A stretch of 64,000 nucleotides of DNA from Hyperoodon ampullatus (GCA_949752795.1 OX457074.1:34023980-34087979); one strand, 5' to 3'. Positions 12,155 through 23,850 are shown, numbered from the stretch's first letter. Notes: generated by a model from the sequence alone, not told the origin. Program-made: numbers and translations.

Positions 12155-12325
12155 TCTAGACTTCTGTGAGGTTGTTGCTGTAATTAGTTCTTTTTAAACA
12201 GAAGTGCTGAAGCACAGAGAAGTTAAGCAACTTGCTTAAAATCACACAGCTAGTCAGAGGCAAAGCCGGGATTTGAACTTGGGCAGTCTGAATCCAGAGC
12301 CTTGATCTTAACCCCTGTCATAACA
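12155..12325 (-). mobile_element. MIR SINE
   Basis: The plus strand shows the antisense MIR core: 'gaagcacagagaagttaagc', 'aacttgcttaaaatcacaca', 'gctagtcagaggcaaagccg', then 'ggatttgaacttgggcagtc'. One of the better preserved MIRs in the window. Confidence 0.85.
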
Positions 12326-12900
12326 ACATCACATTCCTATACCCTGAAAAAAGAAGTCAACCAGAAGCACTGTGAAAACAGCTGCTTAATAAAGTGACTA
12401 ATTCTGGCAACTGGCCCAGAGAGGAGATGGGAGACCTATTTACTTTTACTTCCATGACTGATACATATCTTAAAACTGAGTTTCTTGCTAGAAGATTTTA
12501 AAAATTTTAATTGTAAATGCTGAGGAATTAAAAAAAATCAACTAGCTGAAAATTCTGGCTATTGTTCATCATCAAGCATATTATATTTTAAAGAAAGTAT
12601 TTTTAGCCAATTTAGCCCCCGAATTACATTAGTAGAGCCTCAATCCAGCCAATTGGGGTTTTAAAAACATTGTCTGCTCTTGGTCTATTCTGTAAGTGGC
12701 CAAAACAGAGAAAGAGTTTTCAGTGTACTTCCTTTACTATTTTCTAAGTGTTTTTGAGTTATGTGAAAAGTGCTGTGACATTTCATCTGTAGGAGATTTA
12801 ACACTGGAAATAGTATTTTGACAGTCCAGAAGAACCCTTCTAGATAGAAGTATCAATTTGTATCTCAGACTTCCAAGCAAAACTTTCAATAAATGAAAAG
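12326..12900. other. Repeat-free stretch before the first CHR SINE
   Basis: No gene or recognised repeat. It is AT-rich and contains 'cccccgaattacattag' and 'gccaattggggtttt'. Function unknown. Confidence 0.3.
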
Positions 12901-12910
12901 AAAAAAATCA

Positions 12911-13120
12911 GGGCTTCCCTGGTGGCACAGTGGTTGAGAGTCCGCCTGCCGATGCAGGGGACATGGGTTCGTGCCCTGGTCTGGGAGGATCCCACATGCT
13001 GCAGAGCAGCTGGGCCCGTGAGCCATGGCCACTGGGCCTGCGCCCGGAGCCTGTGCTCCACAACGGGAGAGGCCACGGCAGTGAGAGGCCCGCGTACTGC
13101 AAAAAAAAAAAAAAAAAAAA
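12911..13120 (+). mobile_element. CHR-1-type tRNA-derived SINE
   Basis: Full-length SINE starting 'gggcttccctggtggcacag'. The RNA polymerase III A box lies at about 12921-12933 ('tggcacagtgg') and the B box region at about 12966-12976 ('ggttcgtgccc'), followed by the tRNA-unrelated body and a 20-base A tail. 'aaaaaaatca' occurs immediately before (12901-12910) and after (13114-13123), forming the target-site duplication. It is somewhat older than the other CHR-1 copies. Confidence 0.92.
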
Positions 13121-13285
13121 TCAAACAGTTTTAAAAGCGAAAACAGGATGGCTGGTGGCTGGTTAGTGTATGTTTGTGTGTTGGGGGGTTGCGGGATGAG
13201 AAGGGCTGGTGGACAGAGCCTGCTCTATTGATTTCCCTAAGTCTTCATTTGGGACAGCCAGGTACCTCAGTATTATACAGCATTT

Positions 13286-13491
13286 AAAAAAAACTGTATT
13301 GAAGGATAATTGATTTACAGTGTTGTGTTAATTTCTGCTGTACAGCAAAGTGATTCAGTTATATATATATATTCTTTTTCATGTTCTTCTCCATTATGGT
13401 TTATCACAGGATATTGAATATAGTTCCCGGTGCTCTACAGTAAGACCTTGTTGTTTATCCATCCTATATATAATAGTTTGCTACAGCATTT
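13286..13491 (-). mobile_element. 5'-truncated L1, 3' UTR only
   Basis: Contains 'taattgatttacagtgttgt', 'tgctgtacagcaaagtgatt' and 'ctacagtaagaccttgttgt', the L1 3' UTR in antisense. Flanked by a perfect 10-bp target-site duplication 'tacagcattt' at 13276-13285 and 13492-13501, so this is a complete, severely 5'-truncated insertion of about 206 bp. Confidence 0.9.
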
Positions 13492-14640
13492 TTTTTAACT
13501 GAAGAAATGAAAGAGTTCCCAAGTGCAGCCAACAGAAAGCCTTCATCAAGTCAGCAGAACTTTTCAATTAAAACGACAATAGCCTCTGGTCTGTCTCTTG
13601 CTGGAAATAGAAAATGTGTGGAAGGGGTTTCACCCTCTGGGCACTGATCACAGAGTCCAATATCTTGTTATAATTTTGTAAAAGTCAAAGATCCAGCCAC
13701 TTTCATGGTAAACATGGCCTTTCCAGCATCCTCTGTAAATGGTACTTGACTCTTGTTGAAGGCATTCATATTATCAGGCTCTGATCCTGTGAAAGCCCTT
13801 CCTGACAGCATCTGTAAAGGGCTTGATGAATAAAGGGCTGGATCCAGATGTGAGGACACAGCCTTTTCTGGGCTGTCTCCTCCGTGAGCCCTCCCATCCT
13901 CAACCTACTGCCTTCCCCGTCCCATTTCTGTGAGCCCAAGATGGCAGTGAGGCACAGCTCCACCGTCCCTTGTCATGCTCTTCGTCAAGGCCATCAGTGT
14001 CCTCCACAATTAGGAGTTCACCGGCCCTTTCTCATCCCTCATCTTACTTAAACCATCAGCAGCATTCCCCCTCTTGCTTTGAAAACAGCCACCACCCTCT
14101 CTTCATTTTCCTCCAGACCCACTGGATGTTTCTTTCTCTACTGACTAGAACCCTATCACCTTTCCACCTCACATGCGGAACTGCTTCAGAACTCACACTT
14201 AGATCTCTTATAGTCTCGTACGTTAGGTGACCTCACTCTGTCCCATGGCTTTAAATACCAGCTCTATCCATGACTCCCTAATTTATATTTCCAGTCTCTC
14301 CTAAACTCGAAGATCTCCGTATTGCCTATCTGACATCAGTGAATATCTCATAGTCATACAAACTGAGCATATCTGAAATAAAATTCTTTTTTTTTTTTTG
14401 TACTCGTCCCTAAAACCACTTCTTTCTGAGCCTTTATCATCTCCATTTAAAGAGAAAACAAAAACAAAGTAAAACAAACAAGGCTGGAACCATCTTCCTA
14501 GGTGCTGGCCATCATTCAAGGAATTTGACACACCCTTCCCTTTCTGACACAACTCATGTTTAATCCATCATCAAATTCTGTCTGTTCTACCTTCAAAAAA
14601 TATTAGGGGGAAAACATTTGCTTACACGCTTTTGCCTATT

Positions 14641-14840
14641 CTAGGTTTTCTCCACCTCGGCATCATTGACATTTGGGGTTGGATAATTCTTTGTTGTGGA
14701 GTCTGGTTCTGTGCATTGTAGGACGTTTAGCAGCATCTCTGGCCTTTGCCCACTGGATGACACATTCCTTCCCCTCCAGTTGTGACGATCAAGAGTATCT
14801 CCAGACACTGACAACAGGTCCCCTAGGGCAGAATCACTTC
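14641..14840 (-). mobile_element. MER5A-like hAT-Charlie element
   Basis: The reverse complement of the MER5A consensus is clear: 'ccacctcggcatcattgaca', 'ggataattctttgttgtgga', 'tgtgcattgtaggacgttta', 'gcagcatctctggcc', ending at 'gcagaatcactt'. Both terminal regions are present, so it is nearly full length. It interrupts the L2 element. Confidence 0.85.
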
Positions 14841-14967
14841 CAAGTGAGAGCCGCTGCTCCACCCCCAGCAACCCCATCTTTCACCTGGGTGATCGCAGTG
14901 GCCTTACAGCTGGCTTCCTTACTGTCTCTCTTGGTCTCATATATTCTACCCAGTAGCCAGAGTGATC

Positions 14968-15326
<359 letters not shown>

Positions 15327-15340
15327 GAGAATCATCTTTT

Positions 15341-15533
15341 TTTTTATACAATTTTTTCTGATGTGGACCATTTTTAAAGTCTTTATTGAATTTGTTACAA
15401 TATTGCTTCTCTTTTATGTTTTGGTTTTTTGGCTGCAAGGCATGTGGGATCTTAGCTCCCCAACCAGGGATCAAACCCCCACCCCCTGCACTGGAAGGCA
15501 AAGTCTTAACCACTGGACCACCAGGGAAGTCCC
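15341..15533 (-). mobile_element. CHR-2-like tRNA-derived SINE
   Basis: On the plus strand the copy ends 'ccaccagggaagtccc', with 'gggatcaaaccc' as the decayed B box region. The variable 3' part ('ggttttttggctgcaaggca') and T-rich tail lie to the left. Flanked by 'gagaatcatctttt' (15327-15340) and 'gagaatgatctttt' (15534-15547), a 14-bp duplication with one mismatch. It abuts the 5' end of the RPS27 pseudogene. Confidence 0.88.
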
Positions 15534-15547
15534 GAGAATGATCTTTT

Positions 15548-15829
15548 AAAAAAACCATTCGGATGATTTCACTCTTGTTGGTGGCCATGGTGATGTGCCC
15601 TCAGGGGGCAGGATGAGAGAAGGGTGTCTGGGGGACAACATCGACTGCCACACCCTGGGATCTGCCCGCATCCAAGCTCTTCTCAGCTACACTGTTCCCA
15701 GGCTGCTCTGGGCTGATGATGGAGCACAGCCAGGGCATCAGAGCTGGGCTGTCGCTGACTCACACGTGTGATGCTTTGGAATTTCCCAGAGCTATATTCC
15801 AGTTTGACCAATCTTCTTTCCTCCCCTTC
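15548..15829. other. L2 continuation then unassigned sequence
   Basis: The first about 50 bases read as resumed L2. The rest, including CpG-containing text near 15600-15730, is unassigned. A 124-codon plus-strand frame starting at 15716 continues into L2 and is not gene-like. Confidence 0.35.
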
Positions 15830-16575
15830 CTCCTTTCGCAGGTGCCAGACTTATATCGTGTTTTCAGGTCTGTCCTAACCTACTCTGTCTCCCTAGCAAG
15901 CCTTCTCCCCCTTTATCCTCCCCAGGTGTTTTCTCTAATAAACCTCCCTGAATGTCTCATTCCATCCTGGCCTCTGCTTCTCAGACAATCCAAAAACTCC
16001 CTTGCTCAGGACTTTCTAATGGCTTTCTTCCTCACTCAGAACGAATCCCACAGTCCTTGTGGCAGGTCACAAGGCCCCGTGACCTGCTGATGCCTTTCTT
16101 GCTGATCTCAGCTCCTGCAACTCCACACCTGTTCACTTTGTTCTAACTGCACTGGTTGTGTTGCTATTTCTTAAACACACCAGGCTCCTTCTTGCCTTGA
16201 TGATTTTAGCATCTATTCCCTCCCCCAGGAATTCTGTTCCCCTGGATATTCATTTGGTGAACTTACCTGAAGTCTTGGGTTAAATATCACCTCCTTAATG
16301 AGGCCCATCCTGATCACACACTTCAAAACTGCCACCCAGCTCCCATTTCCCCAGCACCTCAATGTTGTTGCCTTGTACTTTTCTTCATTGCATTGATCAC
16401 TTTCACTCTATTCTATTCTATTACATTATGTCTGTTTTGTTCTCTGATACATTTGAAGTACCTAGAACAGTGCCAGCACAGAGTAGATAATCAATAAATA
16501 TTTGTTAAATGAAGAAACTGGCTTAGACTCTAATTCCTTATTTGTATGTTTCCCTCATTAAACTAAGACCTTTTT

Positions 16576-17403
16576 TCCATTTATTTATTTCAATTAAAAA
16601 TTTTTATTGAAGTATAGTTGATTTACAATATTATATTAGTTTCAGGTGTAAAAAATAGTGACCCAGTATATTTATAGATTATATCCCATTTAAAGTTATT
16701 ACAACATAGGCTATATTTTCCTGTGCTGTATAATATATCCTTGTTGCTTATTTATTTCGTACGTACTGTTTTGTACCTCTTAATCCCCTACCCCTATCTT
16801 GCCACTTCACCCTTCACTCTACCCACTGGTAACTGCTAGTTTGTTCTCTGTATGTGTGAGCCTGTTTCTGTTTTGTTGTATACATTCATTTGTTTTATTT
16901 ATTTTTTATTTTATTTTATTTATTTATTTATTTATTTTTTTGTGGTATGCGGGCCTCTCACTGTTGTGGCCTCTCCCGTTGCGGAGCACAGGCTCCAGAC
17001 GCTCAGGCTCAGCAGCCATGGCTCACGGGCCTAGCCGCTCTGCGGCATGTGGGATCTTCCTGGACCGGGGCACGAACCCGTGTCCCCTGCATTGGCAGGC
17101 GGACTCTCAACCACTACGCCACCAGGGAAGCCCCCTGTTTTATTTTTTAGATTTCACATATAAGTGATAGTATAGAGTATTTGTCTTTCTCTGTCTGACT
17201 TACTTCACTAAGCATAATACTCTCTAGGTCCATCCGCATTGTTATAAATGGCAGAATTTCATTCTTTTTTTATGGCTGAACAATATTCCATTATATGTAT
17301 ATTATAATACCTATACATATACCACACCTTCTTTATACATTCATCTGTTGATGGACACTTAGGTTGCTTCATATCTTGGATATTGTAAATAATGAAAATA
17401 ATT
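16576..17403 (-). mobile_element. L1 3' end, split by a SINE
   Basis: Antisense L1 3' UTR ('attgaagtatagttgattta', 'tttcaggtgtaaaaaatagt') followed, after a SINE at 16901-17135, by the ORF2 end region ('agatttcacatataagtgat', 'gtccatccgcattg', 'ttcatctgttgatggacact'). The insertion is flanked by a long imperfect direct repeat (16521-16575 and 17404-17466), which suggests an unusually long target-site duplication. Confidence 0.88.
16901..17135 (-). mobile_element. CHR-1-type SINE nested in L1
   Basis: The body runs from 'gtggtatgcgggcctctcac' to 'ccaccagggaagcccc'. The 3' tail, to the left, is a TTTA-rich run rather than pure T. Target-site duplication 'tgttttattt' at 16891-16900 and 17136-17145. 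It interrupts the 3' UTR of the L1, so it is younger than that L1. Confidence 0.92.
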
Positions 17404-17460
17404 TGACTTAATCAGAATCTAATACTTTATTTGTATATGTTTCCCTCACTAAACAAAGAC

Positions 17461-17660
17461 CTTCTTGAAGGCAATAACCTTTGCATTCTTGATACAGCTA
17501 GACAGCGTATTAGGTTCTCTGTACATGTTTGTTGAAATAAATTGCTTTAATACGTATTAAAATGATATTGGGGATACTAACCCATAGGGTTGTTTTTAAG
17601 ATTCAGTGGCACACCATGTATAAACTGCCATCATCTGGCTCAATAAATGGTAGTTGTAAA
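17461..17660 (+). mobile_element. L2/MIR 3'-end sequence
   Basis: Contains 'ccttcttgaaggcaataacc' and 'gtacatgtttgttgaaataa', then 'ggctcaataaatggtagttg', all resembling the shared L2/MIR 3' tail. Probably two overlapping old copies. Confidence 0.5.
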
Positions 17661-18223
17661 TAATATAACAGGGAAAAAAAATCACTAGCACAGTCTAGTA
17701 AGCAATTGCTTGATTTTTAAAAATAAATTTATTTATTTTTGGCTGCCTTGGGTCTTTGTTGCTATGCACCGGCTTTCTTTTAGTTGTGTTGAGCAGGGGC
17801 TACTCTTCGTTGCGGTGTGCGGGCTTCTCATTGCAGTGGTTTCTCTTGTTGCGGAACACGGGCTCTAGGCGCACGGGCTTCGGTAATTGTGGCTTGCAGG
17901 CTCAGTTGTTGTGGCTTGCGGGCTCTAGAGCGCAGGCTCAGCAGTTGTGGCGCACGGGCTTAGTTGCTCTGCGGCATGTGGGGTCTTCCCGGACCAGGGA
18001 TCGAACCCGTGTCCCCTGCATTGGCAGGCGGATTCTTAACCACTGTGCCACCAGGGAAGCCCAATTGCTAAATTTTTAAGCTACCTGTATTGCAATTATT
18101 TTTTAGTTTGTTTGTTCATTTGTTCTTTTACTACTAATTAGTAATTCTCCTGGCGTGTACATCAGAGTGTCCGTTCCTCAATCCTCAGTTTATTACATTT
18201 GATCGATAAACTGCTGAAAAAAA
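17661..18223 (+). pseudogene. Short retrocopy of an unidentified transcript
   Basis: The segment is bracketed by a perfect 19-bp direct repeat ('aataaatggtagttgtaaa' at 17642-17660 and 18224-18242) and ends in an A-run directly before the right repeat, with 'gataaa' as a possible polyadenylation signal 10-15 bases upstream. These are the marks of an L1-mobilised RNA. Without the later SINE (17720-18061) the inserted RNA copy is only about 220 bases, AT-rich and without an open frame, so it is probably 3' UTR or non-coding RNA. I do not recognise the source. Confidence 0.55.
17720..18061 (-). mobile_element. Long, older CHR-type SINE
   Basis: Longer form than the young copies (about 340 bp), with an internal section in which 'gttgtggcttgcgggctcta' and related GC-rich phrases recur. 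It ends 'ccaccagggaagccc', and 'gggatcgaacccgtgtcccc' preserves an excellent B box complement. Imperfect target-site duplication 'caattgcttgattttta' / 'caattgctaaattttta' at 17703 and 18062. It lies inside the retrocopy described at 17661-18223. Confidence 0.9.
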
Positions 18224-18242
18224 AATAAATGGTAGTTGTAAA

Positions 18243-18675
18243 AATGTGCTGTTTCATAGGAAAAGAAACAGTAATTTGTGTGGGAGCTTAGAGAATGAAG
18301 CACTCACTTCCAGCTTTGGGAGAGAGTGCAGGTGTAAATCTGAAGATTTTTTTTCAAGAAGCAACATTTGAACTGAGGTCTAGGGAAGGGGAAGTCTGTG
18401 CTCGCTTTTTCCACGATCTTTTTCTTTCTTCTGAGGGGAAGGGATGCAGATTCGATCAGATGCTGACCATGGGTCATGGATTGTCTCACATTTCCTGGTG
18501 GGTCTGGTCCCAGAACACTAAAGTAGGTCAAGTGCATGAAGCGGCATTCTCCATCCTTTCCTGCTTTCATCTATCTGAGATTCTGTGAGTCTGGACATCT
18601 TATTCTCCTTCACCTCTATCTTATCCTGCCTCCAAAAGATGCGTAGGCTGAATGGATAATGTTCCTCAGAGGATG
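18243..18675. other. Unassigned sequence
   Basis: No repeat recognised. Overlapping frames of 97 (plus) and 88 (minus) codons occupy the same bases and neither has recognisable motifs. Confidence 0.3.
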
Positions 18676-18945
18676 CCATATATTTTTAAAATTTTTATTG
18701 AAATATAGTTGATTTACCATGTTGTGTTAGTTTCAGGTGCATAGCAAATTGAATCAGTTATACATACATACATACATACATACATACATACATACATAAA
18801 TAATTTTTTTACATTCTCTTCCATTATAGGTTATTACAAGATAATGAGTAAAGTTCCCTGTGCTACACAGCAGGTCCCTGTTGGTCATCCACGCCATATA
18901 TAGTAGTGTGCTTATTCTAATTCCAAACTCTCAATTTATTCCTCC
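18676..18945 (-). mobile_element. L1 3' UTR fragment with expanded CATA microsatellite
   Basis: Antisense L1 3' UTR: 'tattgaaatatagttgattt', 'ttagtttcaggtgcatagca', then a (CATA)n tract, then 'ccattataggttattacaag' and 'gtgctacacagcaggtccct'. The microsatellite sits where other copies carry a short 'tatacatatata' stretch. Confidence 0.85.
18761..18798. repeat. (TACA)n microsatellite
   Basis: About nine pure tetranucleotide units within the L1 3' UTR. Confidence 0.95.
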
Positions 18946-19064
18946 ACCAGGCTGCCGTATTTCTTGATAGTCTCTTCCTCTCAAGAATCTCTGCTTCCTG
19001 CTCACCACCTCCTCATTTCACATTGACTGACCTATGGTAAAATCCAACCGTGGTCCTAAAGCAA

Positions 19065-19444
19065 AGTAAAACTCTGTATCAGTTCTCTAGGGCCACCATA
19101 ACGAAGTACTGCAGACTGGGTGGCTTAAACAACAGAAACCTGCTTTCTTATAGTCCTGGAGACTGGAATTGTGAGCTCAAGGTGCCTGAAGGGTTGGTTT
19201 CATCTTTGGCTTGTAGATGGTTGTCTTCTCCTTGTGTCTTCACATCATCTTCCCTCTGTCCATGTCTGTGGCCAAATTTCCTCTTCTTACAAGGATAGCA
19301 CTTATGTTGGGTTAGGGCCCACTCTGGCAACCTCATTTTAACTCCATTACCTCTTTGAAGACTCTGCCTCCAAATACAGTCACATTCTGATGAGTTAGGA
19401 CTTCAGCACATGAAGTTTTCAGGGGCACAATTTATCCCATAACA
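19065..19444 (-). mobile_element. MaLR-type solo LTR (MLT1/MST-like)
   Basis: Antisense orientation of a mammalian-apparent LTR retrotransposon LTR: 'ctctagggccaccataacga', 'gcagactgggtggcttaaac', 'agtcctggagactgga', 'ttggcttgtagatggttgtc', 'gtgtcttcacatcatcttcc' and, at its other end, 'tcacattctgatgag' and 'tatcccataaca'. No internal gag or pol sequence is attached, so it is a solo LTR. The 62-codon minus frame at 19148-19336 lies inside it and is not a gene. Confidence 0.75.
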
Positions 19445-21057
19445 AAGTCCTATTTAGAGCTTGAATCTAAGCTGGTGTCCCAGTCTGGTTTCCCAGAAGC
19501 TCAGAATAAAGTGGTACTTTGAGCTCCTACCTGTCATTGCTCTTTGTGCATCTCTCTGTGGAGCCCTCTGTGATGCAGAAGTGACTTATGTGTAGCTGGT
19601 TCCACTGTCCAAGTACCACCTGTCTTTGCACCTCCCTCCTCCCCAAACTCTGATGTCGCCTTTGAAAGGTGCTGTGATTCGAGTACATGGAGTTGGTGGA
19701 AAGCAGCTGAGCCCGCGGAGTCAATGTTACCTTCACGGCTGAGACTAAGGGGAAGAACCTGGGGCATTTGCCTCGTGCAAAATCCCAGAGGGTGCCGAAA
19801 CACTCAATAATCAAGATAATATTTTAATGCAGTGTTTAAAAAACCAAAATAGTGCAGAAAAAACTATGACAAACACAACATCAAATTTTTGAATTCAGAC
19901 AGGATCCATGACAATCCTTCAGTTGCTTTTAGACAGGTGTCCTTACTTGCTGAGAGCCTCTATTTCTGGATTAAAATCTTGCTGTCCCTTCAAGTGTCTC
20001 TTATAGGACATGGTGTTTAGATCTCTCCACAGTCTGCCATTTATTCATTCAGCAAACCATTTGTTTATCGAGTATCTACTAAGAGCCATACAGAATAGGA
20101 ATTAAATATTTGTCAAATTAATAAACAAGCAAAAACCTAATTACAGTTGTTTTAAAGACACCCCCAGGGACACTACTCTGGTAGCAAGAAGAAACATTGA
20201 CAAACTGGTGGATGTCAGGGGCTGGATTGCATGATGAAGGACACTTAAAATAGGTTTTTCATTTATTGAACCAACAAATATTTAGTATGTACTAGTGCAG
20301 AATACTGTGCATGTCAGTTAAGCATTTAAAAATTTTAGTAGGCAGAAGGATCTAGAAACTCAAAGTACAAGTTGTCAGCATTTATAAGAGCATCCATTTC
20401 ATGGAGGAATGCATCTTTGGTGAATTACTCTAAAGAAGATATATACTGGCTACGTATCACAGCATTCCTCCAGCTGGGCATCAGCAGTAACTAGAGAAGG
20501 AGTGGGCAGAGATAGCAGAGACATTTCTTCTCTATTAGTCATGACAAATGAGAGAAATAAACCGAATTGGCAAAAAGTACAGACTCAGTGCAGTGGTGAA
20601 TAGTTCAGAGAAGAAGATTCGCATTTGGATATGAAATTCTGAGCCTGCCAAGCTCATAGGAAATCTGCAGTTTGCTATCAGTTAATCTCTACTGTTTAAA
20701 GTTTTAGGGAGGGAAGGAAGCAAATTGCATCCCTTGTTCATAAAACCGAATGACCACTTTCAACCCGCAAAAGGGGAGTATTTGGCAGATGATGTTTAAA
20801 GTAATTTCCTGGAGTGCTGTGGAGCCAGTGCTGACATAGAGGTAGCTACAGGTCCCTCTTTGTGGGAAGGGGATGCTATGGGGAAGAAGAGAATTGCCCT
20901 TCTCTCCTGGGATAAGGGGATGAAAGAGATGGGGTACGGACGACAAACAGGCTAACCCAGACAACAGGCAGGAAATTAAGTGTAGTAAACGGTGCTATAA
21001 GGACACTGCACAGAGCAGTGGTGCGGATGGACCCATTGAACTGAAGTGACAACTCAG
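19445..21057. other. Mostly unique sequence with old L2-like traces
   Basis: No gene recognised. Near 20040-20100 ('ttattcattcagcaaaccat', 'gagtatctactaagagcc') and 20265-20320 ('tcatttattgaaccaacaaa') the sequence resembles the antisense L2 tail. Overlapping 80-95-codon minus frames at 19527-19814 share the same bases in two frames and are not convincing. Confidence 0.35.
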
Positions 21058-21200
21058 CTAACACTCATGGAACATCTACAGTGTGTGAGAAGGCATCCTG
21101 GAATACTCAGGGGATTCCAAGGTGGGCAAGACACAGTCCCTGCCCCTGAGATGCTGATGATAAATAGGGAAGAGAATGACATTCGTGAATCATTTTAATA
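21058..21200 (-). mobile_element. L2 fragment
   Basis: 'catggaacatctacagtgtg' followed by 'gggcaagacacagtccctgc' and 'ccctgagatgctgatgataa' resembles the antisense L2 3' region. Confidence 0.45.
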
Positions 21201-23379
21201 CAAAGCAAACTCTGGTACATACTAATATAAATATATAAAGTATGTTATCTATATACTATAAAAATAAGACACATGTGTATATGATTTTAAATATATATAT
21301 GCGCATATATATAAATTTTAAAGTGTTAAATATCCACGTGGGAACTTGACACTTGTTTTCCTCCTTCTCTGGAAACTGAAATTGTTCCAAGCTAGTGCAC
21401 GGCACAGAAAAGAGACACAATGCAAGAAAATCGGTGATGTCCTCAAGACACAGTTGGCATAACTCACCTAGGCTGAATCCACAGGGCAGTACTATGTCCG
21501 GGCCCATTTCTCAAAAGGATGCTGTGAAACAGTCCTCCTATGATCAAATGAGATCAAAACACCAGTGAGACGGTCCTGGTTAATTCTCCCACTGTAACCC
21601 CCAAGCCACACATTGTGCTGGGTCACAGACTTCCTGAGTGCCCAGCCTTGTGTTTGGATGAATCACAGGATGGCTGACTTTGGTGCTTCATGGAGACCAG
21701 GCTGGGGGCCAGCAGTCCTGATGCTCTGCATTTCTGATGGCAGCCCCTCATCTGTCAGCCTCGGCAGCATGAGTGCTGGGGATCGAGTCTCTTACTTGCT
21801 GAGGTGGACAGGAAGGTTTGGCCTTGTGTCAAGGTTCTTGTTTCTCTGGCGCTTGTTCCCGAAAACATGTCTTCCGCAGGGACACTGGCAGGAGAAATGA
21901 ACTGTCCTCGGCATCCTATACTCTCTACTTTGTCACAACAACAAACACAGCTCGATACATCGGGGGCTTATCTTTTAACCTCTGCTGGTGTCTCTGGCTT
22001 AAACATGACTGACCTGGGGCTCCAGGCTCCAGACAAATGGGCAGATCTATTCCCAAGACACTGTTTGTCCCCCAGTGTCAATATTGGCAAAGGTGGGGGG
22101 GTGGATAATAGAAATCTAGCTGGTCAAATTAGTCTTTGGAGGGAAGAGAATCAAAGACCATGTCAACACCGATTTGACTGATTTTTAACCTCTTGGGCAA
22201 GTCAACTCAGTTTCAGAGAGTTGAACCCACTGGGCCTGGAAATGTAGGCAGTGGGTGCCTCTTGAGGCAGGTCTTGGGCATGGAAACACAGATGGACCTT
22301 TAAGGCCCACCCAGAGCCCTGGGGGAGAGCAGCATTTGTGCTGCTACACAATGTGAAACGAGAAAGCTGCAGATGAGCCATCCTGCTTGGAAGTCCCTGT
22401 GCCTTGGGACTTCCTAGGATGCTTTTGCATCATTTGAGGGAAATGGCAGAATTCCCAAGAACAGCCAACAACACCCAGCATGGTGCCAGATAGCTTCCAA
22501 TTTCTCCAAACAATGTGAATTTTTTAACTAAATGAGTAATTTCTGTTGGCACAAATAAAGGAATGGCCAAATATTCTGGGAGGTGTTTCTTGCTCTTTCT
22601 TTTAACTCTCTTGCCCCTGCCTTATTTCTTGAAGTTTATTGGATAAGGAACCAAGTTGGTCACCGTCCTTTATGATAACAGTACCTGTGCACAATGAATA
22701 ATACTTGTACAACATTCGCAAAGCCCAGGGAGACGCAGGACTCCAAATAACTCTCCTCTTGAGGTTAAGAAAGGGACTTGCCACGGATGCTTGCTGTAGT
22801 CTGTTCAGGGGAGAGTCATCATGATGAAGAACAGTTTGGAAAGCAACCAATGTAAGGAAAAATTGGAGGTATTGAGGCTGTTTATCCTAGGGAACTGATA
22901 ACACAGCAGCCGTCTCTAGTTGAAGGATGACTTTACATTATTCCAGGACCAGCTTTTCAGCAGATTGAGCTGCTCAAAAAAGATCATGCTGGCATAGAGC
23001 ACACAGAGCTCCCCATCACTGAACATATTAAGGTTAAAGCAAGAGCAGGTGACAAGCTGTATCGGGCTGGGGAGAAGATTGCACTCATTGGCCTTGAATG
23101 AGTTCCTGGCACTTAAGGAAGAAAAGGGAAGCCCAAAGCCCATGCTCTCCTCCTCCACTAGGCCTTCGGATTCCCTGGAATCTGTCCAGGGTTCATGGAA
23201 TTGCAGCAGTCAGACGTGGCTATCTCCCAGGGATTTAGCTAATCCTGATAACTCCTTTAGACCAGGAGATGGACACTAAATAAACTCACACAAGGAATTA
23301 AAGACATCCTCCTTGAACGCTATTTGAAGTCAAACCTTTGAAGCAATCTTTCTTCTCCCTGTTTTCCCCTTTCTTTATT
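21201..23379. other. Unique sequence without recognised repeats
   Basis: No gene, RNA or transposable element identified over about 2.2 kb. Frames of up to 125 codons (21804-22181 plus) exist, but with no recognisable domain and competing frames on both strands. Confidence 0.35.
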
Positions 23380-23850
23380 TAAAAACATTGTGTCAGGAGC
23401 GCTCTCCCGCTGTAATTACCCCCTGTCACTGCTGCTCGGGACGGTTTTACTAACAGGGGAGCAAAGCTTGCAGGGAAAATGCATGATGGGCATTTCTAAA
23501 GAGGACTGAGGAGGCTCTTTATCTCGGAGCTGCAGCGACGGCAGCTCCTAGTCATGATCCTCCGACAGCCCTGATGCTGCCTGGAATGTCTTACCAAGAT
23601 GAGAGGTTACCAGCTCAAAGGGAAGCCTCTGAACGTGAGCTCCTCGGCACCCCTTTGCCACTTCAAAGTGCTGGTTTGTGTGATGGACAGAGGTCCCTGC
23701 CAGATTAAGGCTTCCATCATTGTTAATTGATGACTCTGAGAGCCACCAGCCTGTTTTGCTGGATCAACAGCCAGGTTGATTATTGGAAGCCACTTTCACA
23801 GGAGCGAACAGTGTGGCATCCTTAACGGCCAGGGGTGAGACCCCCTGCAG
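23380..23850. promoter_or_regulatory. Candidate conserved non-coding element
   Basis: A GC-richer, repeat-free block in an AT-rich repeat landscape. It contains homeodomain-core words ('ctgtaattacccc', 'cattgttaattgatgac'), the palindrome-like 'cagctcctag' next to 'ggagctgcagcgacggcagc', and several isolated CpGs. No frame of note covers it, so if it is constrained it is more likely an enhancer than an exon. This is inference from composition and motif content only. Confidence 0.35.

Noticed and set aside
12911..13000. tRNA gene-like A and B boxes in this and the other SINEs
   Set aside because: They are the tRNA-derived heads of CHR SINEs. No cloverleaf-complete tRNA is present.
17720..18061. 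Internal recurrence of 'ttgtggc' and 'gggct' phrases considered as a tandem repeat gene
   Set aside because: It is the normal internal structure of the longer CHR-type SINE.
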